Below the pieces are notes generated by a model. It worked only from the letters and a program-made list of their open reading frames with translations. It searched no databases and was not told where the DNA came from. A program made the translations under genes and the position numbers. From an uncultured bacterium (GTDB lineage Bacteria; Bacteroidota; Bacteroidia; Bacteroidales; Bacteroidaceae): a stretch of 64,000 nt of DNA. Numbering within the stretch: position 1 is the stretch's first letter; each line of letters opens with the position of its first letter. Positions 20,201-29,986 of this stretch are shown in pieces. The DNA lies in the NCBI GenBank assembly GCA_905215555.1, contig CAJMQU010000024.1:1-64000 (forward strand), in the 5' to 3' direction.

Positions 20201-20439
20201 AATTCTCTATTCAGAAAGGTACTTATCTGCGTTTGAAGACGGCTGAAATAGGTTACACTTTACCAAAGAATTGTTTGTCATTCGTAGGTATAAAGAATCT
20301 GAGAATTTATATGAATGGATATAACTTGTTCACTATAACAGGTGTGAAAGGTGTTGATCCGGAAAGACCGGCTGAACTCTATGGATATATGTATCCGTTG
20401 AATAGAACATATAACTTTGGTGCAAGTGTTACATTTTAA
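17242..20439 (+). CDS. SusC-like TonB-dependent outer-membrane transporter
   Basis: A 1065-residue protein that imports oligosaccharides across the outer membrane together with its SusD partner. It has a signal peptide (to about residue 45, PMHAQ; Met10 or Met13 are possible starts), a CarboxypepD_reg-like domain (about 48-120; SISGQVVDELGEAIIGANV), a TonB-box region (EVVVVGYGTQKR), a plug (about 140-250; LIVVDGVPRG, YGVRAANGVVLITTKKG) and a 22-strand barrel ending in SVTF. Its length is normal for SusC. It heads the SusC-SusD-DUF3823 operon from P4, with an 18-base gap to susD. Confidence 0.95.
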   Translation: MKNNFKSEIMKHMKNKSNFVKVSKYAFGYMLMMFLMVLTPMHAQTSRSISGQVVDELGEAIIGANVTVVGNKSLGTITDIDGNFTLTVPQGITLEVSYIGYVNKKVAVDNKTSYKITLKEDSEQLDEVVVVGYGTQKRVNLTGAVSAITNEELVATKSQNAQNMLTGKVPGVRVIQKTSEPGEFTNQFDIRGFGSPLIVVDGVPRGNLQRMDPNEIESISVLKDASAAIYGVRAANGVVLITTKKGEKNKPKIEYNMYYGIQTPAEMLEPVGAVDRMRLFNEKSMRNLTNPQLTYSDEQIEEYLNGTLKSTDWYDAVIRNSAPQQQHNVSLSGGSEKTDYYVNFGYTDQEGFFKSKAMDYNRYNLRANLNAEVAKNLKASIKINGIIDSKQRQYLSTWEVYKALWRASPNEKLYANDNPEYFQKMSSDQLNLLAATDPDVSGYNKTTNKIFQSTMELEYAVPFVKGLKVKGMFSYDTSIADNTIYKKEYNEYTYSEATDTYTAYAMQSPTNLERYYGNSWTTLWQASVSYENTFASNHNVSGLLLFEEAHSVGDNIRAARDFSIPLPYLFAGNSANQVGTANANGLTESASQALVGRFNYDYKGRYLLEFAFRYDGSSKFPSHSRWGFFPSASVGWRMSEETFIKDKLPFVNNLKLRGSYGKMGDDSVADYQFISGYDYPNTSGDKFNKTPKGYFFNGSFMNSLGFRAVANPNITWYTVKTLNVGVDADLWNGLLGVSFDLFQRDRDNLMANRIATIPGTFGAAMPKENLESDRTKGFEVELRHRNRVGSVNYSVSGNIAITRSMWRYKERTPSGNSYDNWRNNLTNRYNDIWFGYGADGRYASWEQIANSHIFTGNATLPGDYVYEDWNGDGTIDDMDRYPIATTTNSTAANFQDKKNYPLMNFGLTLSAQWKGFDVNMTFQGAAMSYVSYGEQLSAPLQFNGNALDMFLDRWRPVDPKQDPYDPSCQWISGYYSYGGTTPDINSEFSIQKGTYLRLKTAEIGYTLPKNCLSFVGIKNLRIYMNGYNLFTITGVKGVDPERPAELYGYMYPLNRTYNFGASVTF

Positions 20440-20457
20440 GTAAAAGGAGATTATCGT

Positions 20458-22503
20458 ATGAAAAAGCTAAGAAATATATTGATGTGTGTTGCTATAGGGG
20501 GTATGTTTGTAGGATGCCAGGATTTGGATATTCCTCCTAAGAATATTCTGTCGGGAGAAGATATATATAATGAAGGTGGTATTACAGCCTATATGGCAGG
20601 TTTGTATAGTCAGTTGCCGATGGAAGATTTTAATACGTCAAATGATGGTGATTACAATGGTTTTTATAACTGGAATTGTATTATTTGGGATATGCTCAGC
20701 ACGGGTGAAACTGTAAATCGTAACAATACAGGTATTTATATTCCCCAAAAGGGATATTGGAGTATGGGTTACAAAACGATTCGCCAGGCTAATGATCTGA
20801 TTGCTAATCTGCCTGCATATGTGGGAAAACTGAAAGGTGCTGAATCATGGATTGCTGAAGCAAAGTTTATTCGGGCTTATGTTTATTTTGCAATGGTAAA
20901 ACGCTATGGCGGTGTACCTATTTTGGAGACACCACAGGACATGACTGATGATGAGAAGGCGTTGTGGGTAGCGCGTAGCAGTCATGAAGAGTGTATAGAC
21001 TTTATTCTTTCAGATTTAGATTATGCCATTGAGAATTTAGGTAAAACAAAAGTGGCAGGCCGTGCAAATAATACTTATGTAGCAGCAGCTTTCAAGTCGC
21101 GTGTTGCTTTGTATGCTGGCTCTGTTGCCCGTTATGGACAGACATTTAATTATTCAGGAAGTGAAAGTGGCAAGATGCTTACTGGTATTCCTGCAGGGAG
21201 AGCCAATGATTATTTTATGCAGGCTTATAAAGCATCCAAGATTGTAGAAGAAGGTGGTTATAAATTATATGAAGGAAACTCTGATAAAGAAGCCAATTTC
21301 CGTGAGATATTTGCAAATGCCGATAAGAGCGATGAATCTATTCTTATCCGGCAGTATAGTAAAAATGACTTTGTTCATAGTTTTGATGCTGTATATTGTC
21401 CGCCTCGTATGACGGCAACTTATGGTGACCGTTATAATGTAACATTGGATTGGGTAGAACTGTTTGATGGTCTGCCTATTGATCCTGCAACAGGGTACTT
21501 GAAAACAACGGATGACGATGGTAATTATATTGTTTACAATGATGTTAAAGACTTATTAGACAATGCAGAACCTCGTTTAAGGGGCTCTATCTTATTACCT
21601 GGACATACTTATAAAGGAGTTGAACTGGATATTCGTTTTGGTATAATAAAGGAGGAAATTGATCCGTCTACACCTATTGCCAAGTTTATAAAGGATGATG
21701 GACAGACTACCGCCAATTATACAAGTAATGATTGGTTCAAGAATAACGTTTTGACAACAGCCGAGAATATAAAAGAACAAAAGCCTTATGAGACTTCTAC
21801 AGGTGCGAAACTTAATAAGAGTGGAATGGATGGTCCGGCTAATGGTGGAACGAGCAATACACTGACAGGCTTTCATGGAGCTAAATGGCTGAATTTGAAC
21901 TGGACAATTGCTGAAACACAGTTACACAGTTCAACACAATCTTGGATTGATATTCGTTATGCCGAAATATTATTGAATCGTGCTGAAGCTGCATTGGAAC
22001 TTTACCAGAATGGCGTTACTAGTATCGATGGAAAAGATATGCAACAGGACGCTTACGAATGTATCAATAAGATACGTTCAAGAGCTGGTGCTGAGTTGCT
22101 GACCAGTCCTGCAGAATTATCCAGTGTATCACGTGATGGCATTGAACGTGGTCAAGGTATCCGTTCGTTTGTATTTGCTCCGAATGAAGGTATGCATATT
22201 ATTCGTGTAGAACGTTATAAGGAATTGGCTTTCGAGCATAAGATTTATTGGGATCTGCGTCGTTGGTTTACTTTCGATTCACAAATTTATCAATATCGCC
22301 GCAGAATGCTGTCTCCATTCTTGTTTGCCAAAGGAGCAACAGTAAATGAAGCAGGTAATCCGGTGGGTAAGTATATTTTTGATACCCGTGTTTGTGAAAG
22401 AGCTAATAACTCATTGACATTTGCTACTAAAAATTACTATGATAAGATTCCTGATGGTGAACGTAAGGTAAATCCGTTACTTGAGCAAAATAATCAGTAT
22501 TAA
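20458..22503 (+). CDS. SusD/RagB-family glycan-binding lipoprotein
   Basis: A 681-residue surface lipoprotein that captures the glycan and closes as a lid over SusC. The signal ends at the lipobox MFVGC (about residues 16-20). It has the RagB/SusD N-terminal TPR-like helices (IRQANDLIANL, AEAKFIRAYVYFAMVKRYGGVPIL) and the C-terminal SusD motif (YAEILLNRAEAALEL, ERYKELAFEHKIYWDLRRW). It is somewhat longer than the usual 500-600 residues. It lies between SusC and the DUF3823 lipoprotein with gaps of 18 and 19 bases. Confidence 0.95.
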   Translation: MKKLRNILMCVAIGGMFVGCQDLDIPPKNILSGEDIYNEGGITAYMAGLYSQLPMEDFNTSNDGDYNGFYNWNCIIWDMLSTGETVNRNNTGIYIPQKGYWSMGYKTIRQANDLIANLPAYVGKLKGAESWIAEAKFIRAYVYFAMVKRYGGVPILETPQDMTDDEKALWVARSSHEECIDFILSDLDYAIENLGKTKVAGRANNTYVAAAFKSRVALYAGSVARYGQTFNYSGSESGKMLTGIPAGRANDYFMQAYKASKIVEEGGYKLYEGNSDKEANFREIFANADKSDESILIRQYSKNDFVHSFDAVYCPPRMTATYGDRYNVTLDWVELFDGLPIDPATGYLKTTDDDGNYIVYNDVKDLLDNAEPRLRGSILLPGHTYKGVELDIRFGIIKEEIDPSTPIAKFIKDDGQTTANYTSNDWFKNNVLTTAENIKEQKPYETSTGAKLNKSGMDGPANGGTSNTLTGFHGAKWLNLNWTIAETQLHSSTQSWIDIRYAEILLNRAEAALELYQNGVTSIDGKDMQQDAYECINKIRSRAGAELLTSPAELSSVSRDGIERGQGIRSFVFAPNEGMHIIRVERYKELAFEHKIYWDLRRWFTFDSQIYQYRRRMLSPFLFAKGATVNEAGNPVGKYIFDTRVCERANNSLTFATKNYYDKIPDGERKVNPLLEQNNQY

Positions 22504-22522
22504 TTAGAAAAAGGAAAATAGT

Positions 22523-23260
22523 ATGAAAAAGATATTTAATTTACTGTTAGTTACTGCATTAGTTTTAGGCTTTTCATCGTGTGAAAAGGATAATTATGAT
22601 GCACCGGAAGCCGGTGTCTTCGGGCAGGTCGTAGACCATAATGGTAAACCTCTGCAAACAGCTATGGGACAGGGAAGTATGAAGATACAGATTACGGAAT
22701 TGAGTTATGCGGGTGGCGATGAATCGATTGTTGTGACGAATCAGAACCTCAATATGAGGCAGGACGGTTCATATTCCAATTCTAAACTGTTTGCAGGTAC
22801 TTACCGTATGATTCCGTTGGAAGGTGCATTTTATCCTTATGATGCAGAAGGAGAAACGGTGGAACTGAAGAACGGGAAAATGGCAGAACGTAACTTTACT
22901 GTTACCCCCTATCTGGAAGTAGAATGGGTGACGGAACCTTACTTGACTTCTGATAATTTTTTGAAATGTGCAGTGAAATTTAAGAGAATAGCAAAAGAAG
23001 GAATGGCTATGCCTGATGTGAACAATATACAATTGTATATTTCGCATACGCAGTATTGTGGAACAGAATCTGACGGAAATTATACTCCCGGCTCTGTGAA
23101 AATAACTAATGATCAGGAGGGCACAACTATTGAGTTAACTTCTAAAGCTGCTATTAAATATTCCAATACTTATTGGGTAAGAGTAGGTGCGTGCTGTAAC
23201 GACACTTACAAGAAATATAACTTTACTGATATCAAGAAAATTGATCTGAAATTGAATTGA
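22523..23260 (+). CDS. DUF3823 surface lipoprotein, probable glycan-binding accessory
   Basis: A 245-residue lipoprotein (lipobox FSSC at about 17-20, then EKD). Residues 30-120 form an Ig-like carboxypeptidase-regulatory-type domain (FGQVVDHNGKPLQTA), and the rest is a second beta domain. This matches DUF3823 (PF12866), often found directly after susD and thought to be a surface glycan-binding protein. A C-terminal cysteine pair (GACCN) is unusual. It is the last gene of the SusC operon. Confidence 0.8.
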   Translation: MKKIFNLLLVTALVLGFSSCEKDNYDAPEAGVFGQVVDHNGKPLQTAMGQGSMKIQITELSYAGGDESIVVTNQNLNMRQDGSYSNSKLFAGTYRMIPLEGAFYPYDAEGETVELKNGKMAERNFTVTPYLEVEWVTEPYLTSDNFLKCAVKFKRIAKEGMAMPDVNNIQLYISHTQYCGTESDGNYTPGSVKITNDQEGTTIELTSKAAIKYSNTYWVRVGACCNDTYKKYNFTDIKKIDLKLN

Positions 23261-23282
23261 CTAAATAAGTAGGTAGGTAAGT

Positions 23283-23326
23283 AAGGAGGGTATTTGTTTC
23301 CGTAATGAGTGCTCTCCTTCTTTTTT
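23283..23326 (+). terminator. Probable terminator of the SusC operon
   Basis: AAGGAG (23283-23288) pairs with CTCCTT (23314-23319), followed by CTTTTTT. The loop is long (25 bases). The gap 23261-23596 otherwise holds a GTAG/GTAA microsatellite and promoter P5. Confidence 0.5.
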
Positions 23327-23501
23327 GACTCGAATTTCAATATAACTTTTGGTCAGAAGCTCTTTTGTGATATATCCAGTTCGTACTTTCTTCGCTTCTA
23401 TACGGATATGAAGATAGCGAAGCAGATACGAGGAGGGTATATACCTGATAATAACATTATTTAAAAGTTTATCGGATGAATTGTAATGTTACCAGCTACG
23501 A

Positions 23502-23570
23502 TTAATTGCTTTTTAATGTCTAATTAATTATTTATTTCACTTTCTGTTAATGAGTCGAAGCTACATTTGC
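23502..23570 (+). promoter_or_regulatory. PUL promoter P5 with phased TTAA operator repeats
   Basis: The -7 element is TACATTTGC (23562-23570; TTTG at 23566). TTAA starts at -64 (23502), -53 (23513), -42 (23524) and -19 (23547), the same four positions as at P1. Successive units read GATTAAT, TTTTAAT and AATTAAT. The promoter excludes an upstream in-frame start at 23567. Confidence 0.7.
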
Positions 23571-23596
23571 AGAAAATAATATTATATTGTAATATC

Positions 23597-26500
23597 ATGA
23601 AGAATTTCTATACAGTCTTTTGGACTGCCGTATGTCTTTTGATTTCATTATCCGGATATGCGCAATCTGGATGGAAAAATAATTTCTCCGATCAGGGAGA
23701 AATACTGAAAACCGTGGGACGGGGTGAATGTAGCATTGCAGACGGGGTGTTCCGTTCAAAAGGTTCTTATGCTTGTTTCGGTAATCCTGAGTGGAAGAAC
23801 TATACTATGTCCTTTAAAGCGCGTGTTCCCCAAGAAGCGGAACAAGTTCAAATCTGGGCAGGATTTCGTGCCAATAATCGTTTTGATCGTTATGTAGTCG
23901 GTATAAAAGGAGGATTGCAAGATGATTTATACCTGATGCGCATGGGGTATATGGGTACGGATGAATTTATGGGCGTTCGTCCGTTAGGATTTCATCCGGT
24001 ACCGGGTCAATGGTATCAGTTAAAGGTAGAAGTCTGTGGTAGCCGTATTCGCGTTTTCTTGAATGATGAGAAGGAACCCCGGATGGATATCACAGATAAA
24101 AACAGCAACCTGGCACCTTCCGGTCCTGTGACTTTGGGAGGCGGTTGGATTGAAACAGAGTTTGATGACCTCGTTGTTACTCCGTTGGAAGAAGATGCAT
24201 TGAAAAATGTGAAAGTTGCAGAATATCGTAAGGTGGCAACACCACAAGAGAAAGAAAGCAAGCGCCAGCTTGAAAGAACAAATTATGTGTCTGTGAAAGT
24301 GAATAGACTGGAGGAAGGACGCACGGATATTTCACTGGATGGTAATTGGCTCTTTATGCCCGGATATCAGCTGGACGATAAGGAGAAAGCGGTATCTACA
24401 GCTACGGATGATAAGGATTGGCATGTAATGTCTGTGCCTAATTTCTGGAACCCGATTCGTATCTGGTTGCATGGAGAAACCATGCCCTCACCTACAGGAC
24501 CTCAGCCAAAAGGTGTTTCGGATACCTATTACCAACAGGAAACCGATCGTTGCGAGGGTTATACATTTGATTATAGAAAAACGAACGCTGCCTGGTATCG
24601 TCAATGGATAGAGTTACCGGCTGGCGTTGAAGGCAAAAATATGACTCTGACTTTTGATGCTGTTTCAAAGGTAGCTGAGATCTATATTAATGGAGAACTG
24701 GCAGGTTCGCATATCGGCATGTATGGTGAAATACAGGTTGATGGAAGTAAGTTACTGAAGCCCGGCAAAAATCTGGTAGTAGTGAAAGTGACCCGTAAGG
24801 CGGAGGGAAGTGCTTCTGAAAGCGGTAGCGCTGCTATTGATTTCTTCTATTCTTCTGTTCGCGAAAGTGAAAAAGAAGATGGGAAAGTAGCAGTGAAGAG
24901 TAATATTCTGAAAGATATAGCACATGGATTTTATGGTGATGAGCCTGCAGGTATCTGGCAGCCGGTAAAACTTACTATCACCAACCCGGTGAAGGTGGAA
25001 GATGTCTTTATTAAACCTACTCTGGAGGGAGCTACTTTTGACCTGACGGTAAAGAATCATAGCGGTAAGAAGAATCAGTTTGATCTTTATACTGACATTG
25101 TGGACAAAGAGACCGGTTCTGTGCTTTACAGTAGTCTTTCTTTGCAAAAACTGGTGCTGAATGCTGATGAAGAAAAGATGTTCACTTACAGTGTGAGTGG
25201 ACTTAAACCTCGTCTCTGGACACCTCATCATCCTAATCTATACGATTTCCGCTTTAGGCTGGTTACTGCCAAAGGTGTTGAATTAGACTGTCTGTCAGAG
25301 ACTTCCGGCTTCCGTACTTTTGAAGTGAAGGAAGGCTTGTTCTTCCTGAACGGTAATCGCTACTGGCTGCGTGGTGGCAATCACATTCCGTTTGCCCTTG
25401 CTCCGAACGACTTGAATCTGGCTAATACTTTCATGCAACTGATGAAAGCCGGTAACATAGATGTCACCCGTACTCACACCACTCCGTGGAATAAACTTTG
25501 GATGGGAGCTGCTGATAAAAATGGCATTGGTGTTAGCTTTGAAGGTACCTGGCCCTGGCTGATGATTCATTCCACCCCGCTGCCTGATGCAAAACTGATT
25601 GAAATGTGGAAGGAAGAATTCCTCACCTTACTGAAAAAGTATCGTAACCATCCTTCACTGCTTTTCTGGACGGTGAATAATGAAATGAAGTTCTACGATA
25701 ATGATAATGACCTGGAACGTGCTAAGGAGAAATACCGTGTGATTTCGGATGTGGTAAAAGAAATGCGTCGCGTTGATCCTACACGCCCCATTTGCTTCGA
25801 CTCCAACTATCAGGCAAAGGGCAAAAAGGAAAAGTATGGTGCTGACTTTATGAATAGCATAGATGATGGCGACATCGATGATATGCATGCTTATTATAAC
25901 TGGTATGATTTCTCACTCTTCCGGTTCTTCAACGGAGAATTCCAGCAGAGGTTTAAGATGCCCGAACGTCCGCTTATCAGCCAGGAGATGTCAACCGGAT
26001 ACCCGAATAATGAAACCGGACATCCGACCCGTTCTTACCAGTTGATTCATCAGAATCCTCAATCCCTGATAGGCTATGAATGTTATGACTTCTCAGATCC
26101 TAAATCATTCCTTAATGTGCAGGCGTTCATAACCGGAGAATTGGCTGAAGCGCTCCGCCGTTCCAACGATCAGGCATCGGGTATTATGCATTTTGCCCTA
26201 CTCACTTGGTTCCGTCAGGTTTATGATTATCAGAAGATTGAGCCATATCCTACGTATTACGCCTTGAAGCGTGCTTTGCAACCTGTGTTGGTAAGTGCCG
26301 AGTTGTGGGGACGTAATCTTTATGGTGGAGATAAACTGCCGACACGTATTTATGTAGTGAATGACCGCGAGGATGGTACAGCCCTGAAACCTACTTTATT
26401 GCGTTGGGAAGTACAGGATGAAACCGGAAAGAAACTGGTTTGGGGTAGTGAGGAACTCCCGGCTGTGAAGCATTATGGACGCTACTATATTGAACCGAGT

Positions 26501-27286
26501 ATCCAATTACCGGTTAACTTGCCGGCCGACAAGGTGAAAGCTAAATTGGTATTGAAGTTGACTGAGAATGGCTTACCGGTATCGGAAAATGAATATAATC
26601 TGCTGTTGGCCCGTAAAGGCTGGAACATAAACCAAGTAGCAGAAGGTAAAAAAGTGCTTCTTCTGGATAAAGAGGGTATGAAAGATAAATTTGATTTCCT
26701 TCATATAAACTATCAGGCGGTTTCTACTATAAAAGAAATGATGAACCCGAAACAGAAAGCTGACCTTTGCATTATTTCCGGATTGACCACGTGTACGGAC
26801 GAAGAAAGAGAAATGCTTCGCTCTTATCAGTCAAAGGGAGGAAAGTTGCTTTTGCTGAATAGTAAAGAAGTTGCGAAGACCATTTATCCTGAACATATCA
26901 CGAGTTGGATTATCCCGACAGAGGGTGATATCGTGAATATGGAACGCAATGATGCACCGGTGTTTGATGGTATTGATGTATTGGAACTGCGTTATTTCAA
27001 TAATAATAAGAGAGAAATTCCTTTGGCTTGCAATGCTACCCTGAAAGTAAACCGGAATGAAAACCTGATAGAATTGGCAGGGCAGATGAAGATTCATGCT
27101 TATATCGACGGTGGAAAGCCGGAAGATCGTATTCGTAAAATCGATTCGATGCGAGGTTTAACCTTATTGCAGATAAAGGATGGAAAGGGATTGGCTACAG
27201 TTTCTACCATGTGTACGGAGAAGGCTGATACCGACCCGATAGCTGGAAAGCTGTTAGTGAACATGATAAATGAATTATTGAAATAG
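23597..27286 (+). CDS. Secreted GH2 glycoside hydrolase with an N-terminal concanavalin-like domain
   Basis: A 1229-residue exported enzyme counted from ATG 23597, chosen because an upstream in-frame start lies inside the -7 element. Residues about 20-190 form a concanavalin-like domain of the DUF1080/3-keto-disaccharide-hydrolase type (WAGFRANNRFDRYVVGIKGG, GWIETEFDDLVV). The GH2 part covers about 220-900: sugar-binding, Ig-like and TIM domains. The probable acid/base is Glu696 in TVNNEMKFYD and the nucleophile is Glu797 in ISQEMSTG. A flavodoxin-like C-terminal region (about 1010-1229) resembles a trimerisation or ThuA-type domain. It heads a four-gene operon from P5. The specificity is unknown. 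Confidence 0.85.
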   Translation: MKNFYTVFWTAVCLLISLSGYAQSGWKNNFSDQGEILKTVGRGECSIADGVFRSKGSYACFGNPEWKNYTMSFKARVPQEAEQVQIWAGFRANNRFDRYVVGIKGGLQDDLYLMRMGYMGTDEFMGVRPLGFHPVPGQWYQLKVEVCGSRIRVFLNDEKEPRMDITDKNSNLAPSGPVTLGGGWIETEFDDLVVTPLEEDALKNVKVAEYRKVATPQEKESKRQLERTNYVSVKVNRLEEGRTDISLDGNWLFMPGYQLDDKEKAVSTATDDKDWHVMSVPNFWNPIRIWLHGETMPSPTGPQPKGVSDTYYQQETDRCEGYTFDYRKTNAAWYRQWIELPAGVEGKNMTLTFDAVSKVAEIYINGELAGSHIGMYGEIQVDGSKLLKPGKNLVVVKVTRKAEGSASESGSAAIDFFYSSVRESEKEDGKVAVKSNILKDIAHGFYGDEPAGIWQPVKLTITNPVKVEDVFIKPTLEGATFDLTVKNHSGKKNQFDLYTDIVDKETGSVLYSSLSLQKLVLNADEEKMFTYSVSGLKPRLWTPHHPNLYDFRFRLVTAKGVELDCLSETSGFRTFEVKEGLFFLNGNRYWLRGGNHIPFALAPNDLNLANTFMQLMKAGNIDVTRTHTTPWNKLWMGAADKNGIGVSFEGTWPWLMIHSTPLPDAKLIEMWKEEFLTLLKKYRNHPSLLFWTVNNEMKFYDNDNDLERAKEKYRVISDVVKEMRRVDPTRPICFDSNYQAKGKKEKYGADFMNSIDDGDIDDMHAYYNWYDFSLFRFFNGEFQQRFKMPERPLISQEMSTGYPNNETGHPTRSYQLIHQNPQSLIGYECYDFSDPKSFLNVQAFITGELAEALRRSNDQASGIMHFALLTWFRQVYDYQKIEPYPTYYALKRALQPVLVSAELWGRNLYGGDKLPTRIYVVNDREDGTALKPTLLRWEVQDETGKKLVWGSEELPAVKHYGRYYIEPSIQLPVNLPADKVKAKLVLKLTENGLPVSENEYNLLLARKGWNINQVAEGKKVLLLDKEGMKDKFDFLHINYQAVSTIKEMMNPKQKADLCIISGLTTCTDEEREMLRSYQSKGGKLLLLNSKEVAKTIYPEHITSWIIPTEGDIVNMERNDAPVFDGIDVLELRYFNNNKREIPLACNATLKVNRNENLIELAGQMKIHAYIDGGKPEDRIRKIDSMRGLTLLQIKDGKGLATVSTMCTEKADTDPIAGKLLVNMINELLK

Positions 27287-27340
27287 CAAGCAACGAATAG
27301 TTTGATACGGTTCTGATTTTACTGATACAATCAAAATACT

Positions 27341-29938
27341 ATGGTCAAGAAAATTCTGATATCCTTTTGTTTGAGTGCTGTAGCCCTGGGGGCTACAGCA
27401 CAAAATGAACCCTACAAAAACCCGGATTTGACACCTTCCGAACGGGCGTGGGACTTGTTGAAACGTATGACTCTGGAAGAGAAAATCAGCCAGATGAAAA
27501 ATGGTTCGCCAGCCATTGAACGCCTCGGAATACCGGCATATAACTGGTGGAATGAAGCATTACACGGAGTGGCGCGCGCTGGAAAAGCAACTGTTTTTCC
27601 TCAGGCGATAGGGCTTGCTGCCACTTTTGATAATCAGGCTGTTCATGAAACCTTCAGCATCGTATCGGATGAAGCCCGTGCCAAATACCATGATTTTCAA
27701 CGTAAGGGTGAGCGGGATGGTTACAAGGGATTGACGTTTTGGACTCCGAATATCAATATATACCGTGATCCGCGTTGGGGGCGAGGCATGGAAACTTATG
27801 GAGAAGACCCGTATCTGACATCTCTGATGGGATTGGCCGTAGTGAAAGGTTTGCAGGGTGATGGCACCGGAAAATATGATAAGACACATGCTTGTGCCAA
27901 GCACTATGCCGTGCACAGTGGCCCAGAATGGAACAGGCATAGTTTTGATGCCAAGAATATTTCCCAGCGCGATTTATGGGAAACCTACTTGCCTGCTTTT
28001 AAAACTCTGGTGACGGAAGGAAAAGTAAAAGAGGTGATGTGTGCCTATAACCGCTATGAAGGAGAACCGTGTTGCTCTAACAAGCAATTGTTGATTCGTA
28101 TTCTGCGCGAGGACTGGGGATATGATGATATTGTGGTTTCAGATTGTGGAGCTATCGGAGATTTCTACTATCCTAATCATCATGAAACCCACCCTACGGC
28201 TGCTGCAGCTTCGGCTGACGCTGTTGTTTCAGGGACAGATCTGGAATGTGGCGGCAGTTATTCTTCTTTAAATGAAGCGGTACGGAAAGGACTGATATCA
28301 GAAGACAAAATCAATGAATCGGTTTTCCGTTTATTGCGCGCTCGTTTCCAGTTGGGCATGTTTGATGATAATACACTTGTTTCGTGGTCTGAAATACCAT
28401 ATTCGGTTGTAGAGTCAGAAGAACATGTAGCCAAAGCTTTGGAGATGGCACGTAAGAGTATGGTATTGCTGACTAACAAGAATAATATCTTGCCGTTGAG
28501 TAAATCTGTTCGTAAAGTTGCCGTACTGGGTCCTAATGCCAATGATTCCGTGATGCTTTGGGCAAACTATAACGGTTTCCCTACTAAGTCTGTCACCATT
28601 CTTGAAGGTATTAGAAGTAAACTTCCCGAAGGAACTGTATACTATGAGAAAGGTTGTGATTTTGTAAATACACAGACTGTTTTTAGCTACTTTGATTGTT
28701 GCTCGTATGATGGGAAGAAAGGCTTTAAGGCAACCTTCTGGAATAATAAAGAACTGGAAGGTGAAGCGGTGGCTGTCGGCCATTTTAGTGAGCCGCTGAA
28801 CTTTGGTAATGGGGGTAACACCGTATTTATGCCGGGAGTAAATCTGCATGATTTCTCGGCACGCTTTGAGTCGGTATATACCCCGAAGGAATCCGGCGAA
28901 GTTTCTTTCATTATTTCTGCCGATGATGGTTCCCGACTGTTCATTGATGGGGAAGAGGTTTACTCTGAATGGCATGATGGAGCTACAAGAGAGAAAATGT
29001 ATAATCTGAATGCAGTGAAGGGTAAAGCCTATAAGGTTGTATTAGAGTATTTTCAGGCTGGCGGAGAAGCTTCATTGAAATTTGATATAGGTATTAAGAA
29101 AGAAATAAATTATAAGGAAGTGGCCGATAAAGCGGCTGAAGCTGACGTGATTATCTTTGTTGGCGGACTTTCTTCTTCACTGGAAGGTGAGGAAATGCCG
29201 GTGGATCTTCCCGGATTCAGAAAAGGTGACCGCACCAATATCGATCTGCCTCAGGTGCAGGAAGAGATGCTGAAAGCTTTGAAAAAAACAGGTAAACCGG
29301 TTGTTTTTGTCTTATGTTCCGGCAGTACGCTGGCATTACCTTGGGAAGCAGAAAACCTGGATGCGATTATTGAAGCATGGTATCCTGGTCAGCAGGGAGG
29401 AACAGCCGTTGCTGATGTCCTGTTTGGTGATTATAATCCTGCCGGACGCTTGCCGCTTACTTTCTATGCATCGAGCAGTGATCTACCCGATTTTGAGGAC
29501 TATGATATGAGCAACCGTACATACCGCTATTTCAAGGGAAAACCTCTGTTTCCTTTTGGACATGGATTGAGCTATACCACTTTTGACTATGGTAAGGCTA
29601 AGGCGGATAAGAAAATACTTCGGGCAGGTGAGGGGTTGACTTTAACCATACCATTGAAGAACATCGGTAAACTGTCAGGAGATGAAGTTGTGCAAGTCTA
29701 TCTGCGTAATCCCGGTGATAAGGATGGGCCGATTAAAACATTGAGAGCTTTCCGCAGGATTTCTCTGGAAGCTGGTCAGGCGGAAGATGTTCTGTTTGAA
29801 TTGCCCGTCTCAACATTTGAATGGTTTAATCCGGCTACAAACTGCATGGAGGTTCTTCCCGGTAAGTATGAACTGCTCTATGGCGGAACTTCGGATGAGA
29901 AAGCGCTACAGAGACTGACAGTTACGTTGAAGAAATGA
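27341..29938 (+). CDS. Secreted GH3 glycoside hydrolase with a PA14 insertion
   Basis: An 865-residue exported enzyme (signal peptide about 1-20). It has the GH3 TIM barrel with HACAKHYAVHSGPEWNRHSFD, nucleophile Asp268 in VVSDCGAIGDFYY, an alpha/beta sandwich broken by a PA14 domain at about 455-580 (KATFWNNKELEG, FIISADDGSRLFIDGE), and a C-terminal fibronectin-III-like domain (GDEVVQVYLRNPGDKDGPIKTLRAF). The sequence style is that of the beta-xylosidase/alpha-arabinofuranosidase subgroup, which also contains beta-glucosidases. It lies 54 bases after the GH2 gene. The next gene is separated by 185 bases holding a repeat array. Confidence 0.85.
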   Translation: MVKKILISFCLSAVALGATAQNEPYKNPDLTPSERAWDLLKRMTLEEKISQMKNGSPAIERLGIPAYNWWNEALHGVARAGKATVFPQAIGLAATFDNQAVHETFSIVSDEARAKYHDFQRKGERDGYKGLTFWTPNINIYRDPRWGRGMETYGEDPYLTSLMGLAVVKGLQGDGTGKYDKTHACAKHYAVHSGPEWNRHSFDAKNISQRDLWETYLPAFKTLVTEGKVKEVMCAYNRYEGEPCCSNKQLLIRILREDWGYDDIVVSDCGAIGDFYYPNHHETHPTAAAASADAVVSGTDLECGGSYSSLNEAVRKGLISEDKINESVFRLLRARFQLGMFDDNTLVSWSEIPYSVVESEEHVAKALEMARKSMVLLTNKNNILPLSKSVRKVAVLGPNANDSVMLWANYNGFPTKSVTILEGIRSKLPEGTVYYEKGCDFVNTQTVFSYFDCCSYDGKKGFKATFWNNKELEGEAVAVGHFSEPLNFGNGGNTVFMPGVNLHDFSARFESVYTPKESGEVSFIISADDGSRLFIDGEEVYSEWHDGATREKMYNLNAVKGKAYKVVLEYFQAGGEASLKFDIGIKKEINYKEVADKAAEADVIIFVGGLSSSLEGEEMPVDLPGFRKGDRTNIDLPQVQEEMLKALKKTGKPVVFVLCSGSTLALPWEAENLDAIIEAWYPGQQGGTAVADVLFGDYNPAGRLPLTFYASSSDLPDFEDYDMSNRTYRYFKGKPLFPFGHGLSYTTFDYGKAKADKKILRAGEGLTLTIPLKNIGKLSGDEVVQVYLRNPGDKDGPIKTLRAFRRISLEAGQAEDVLFELPVSTFEWFNPATNCMEVLPGKYELLYGGTSDEKALQRLTVTLKK

Positions 29939-29986
29939 AACTCTGCATTTTGCAATGATATTTAAACGCTATTTGAACAATCCTTA

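Noticed and set aside
23567..23596. An earlier start for the GH2 gene at 23597
   Set aside because: It falls inside the -7 promoter element and would precede the transcript start.
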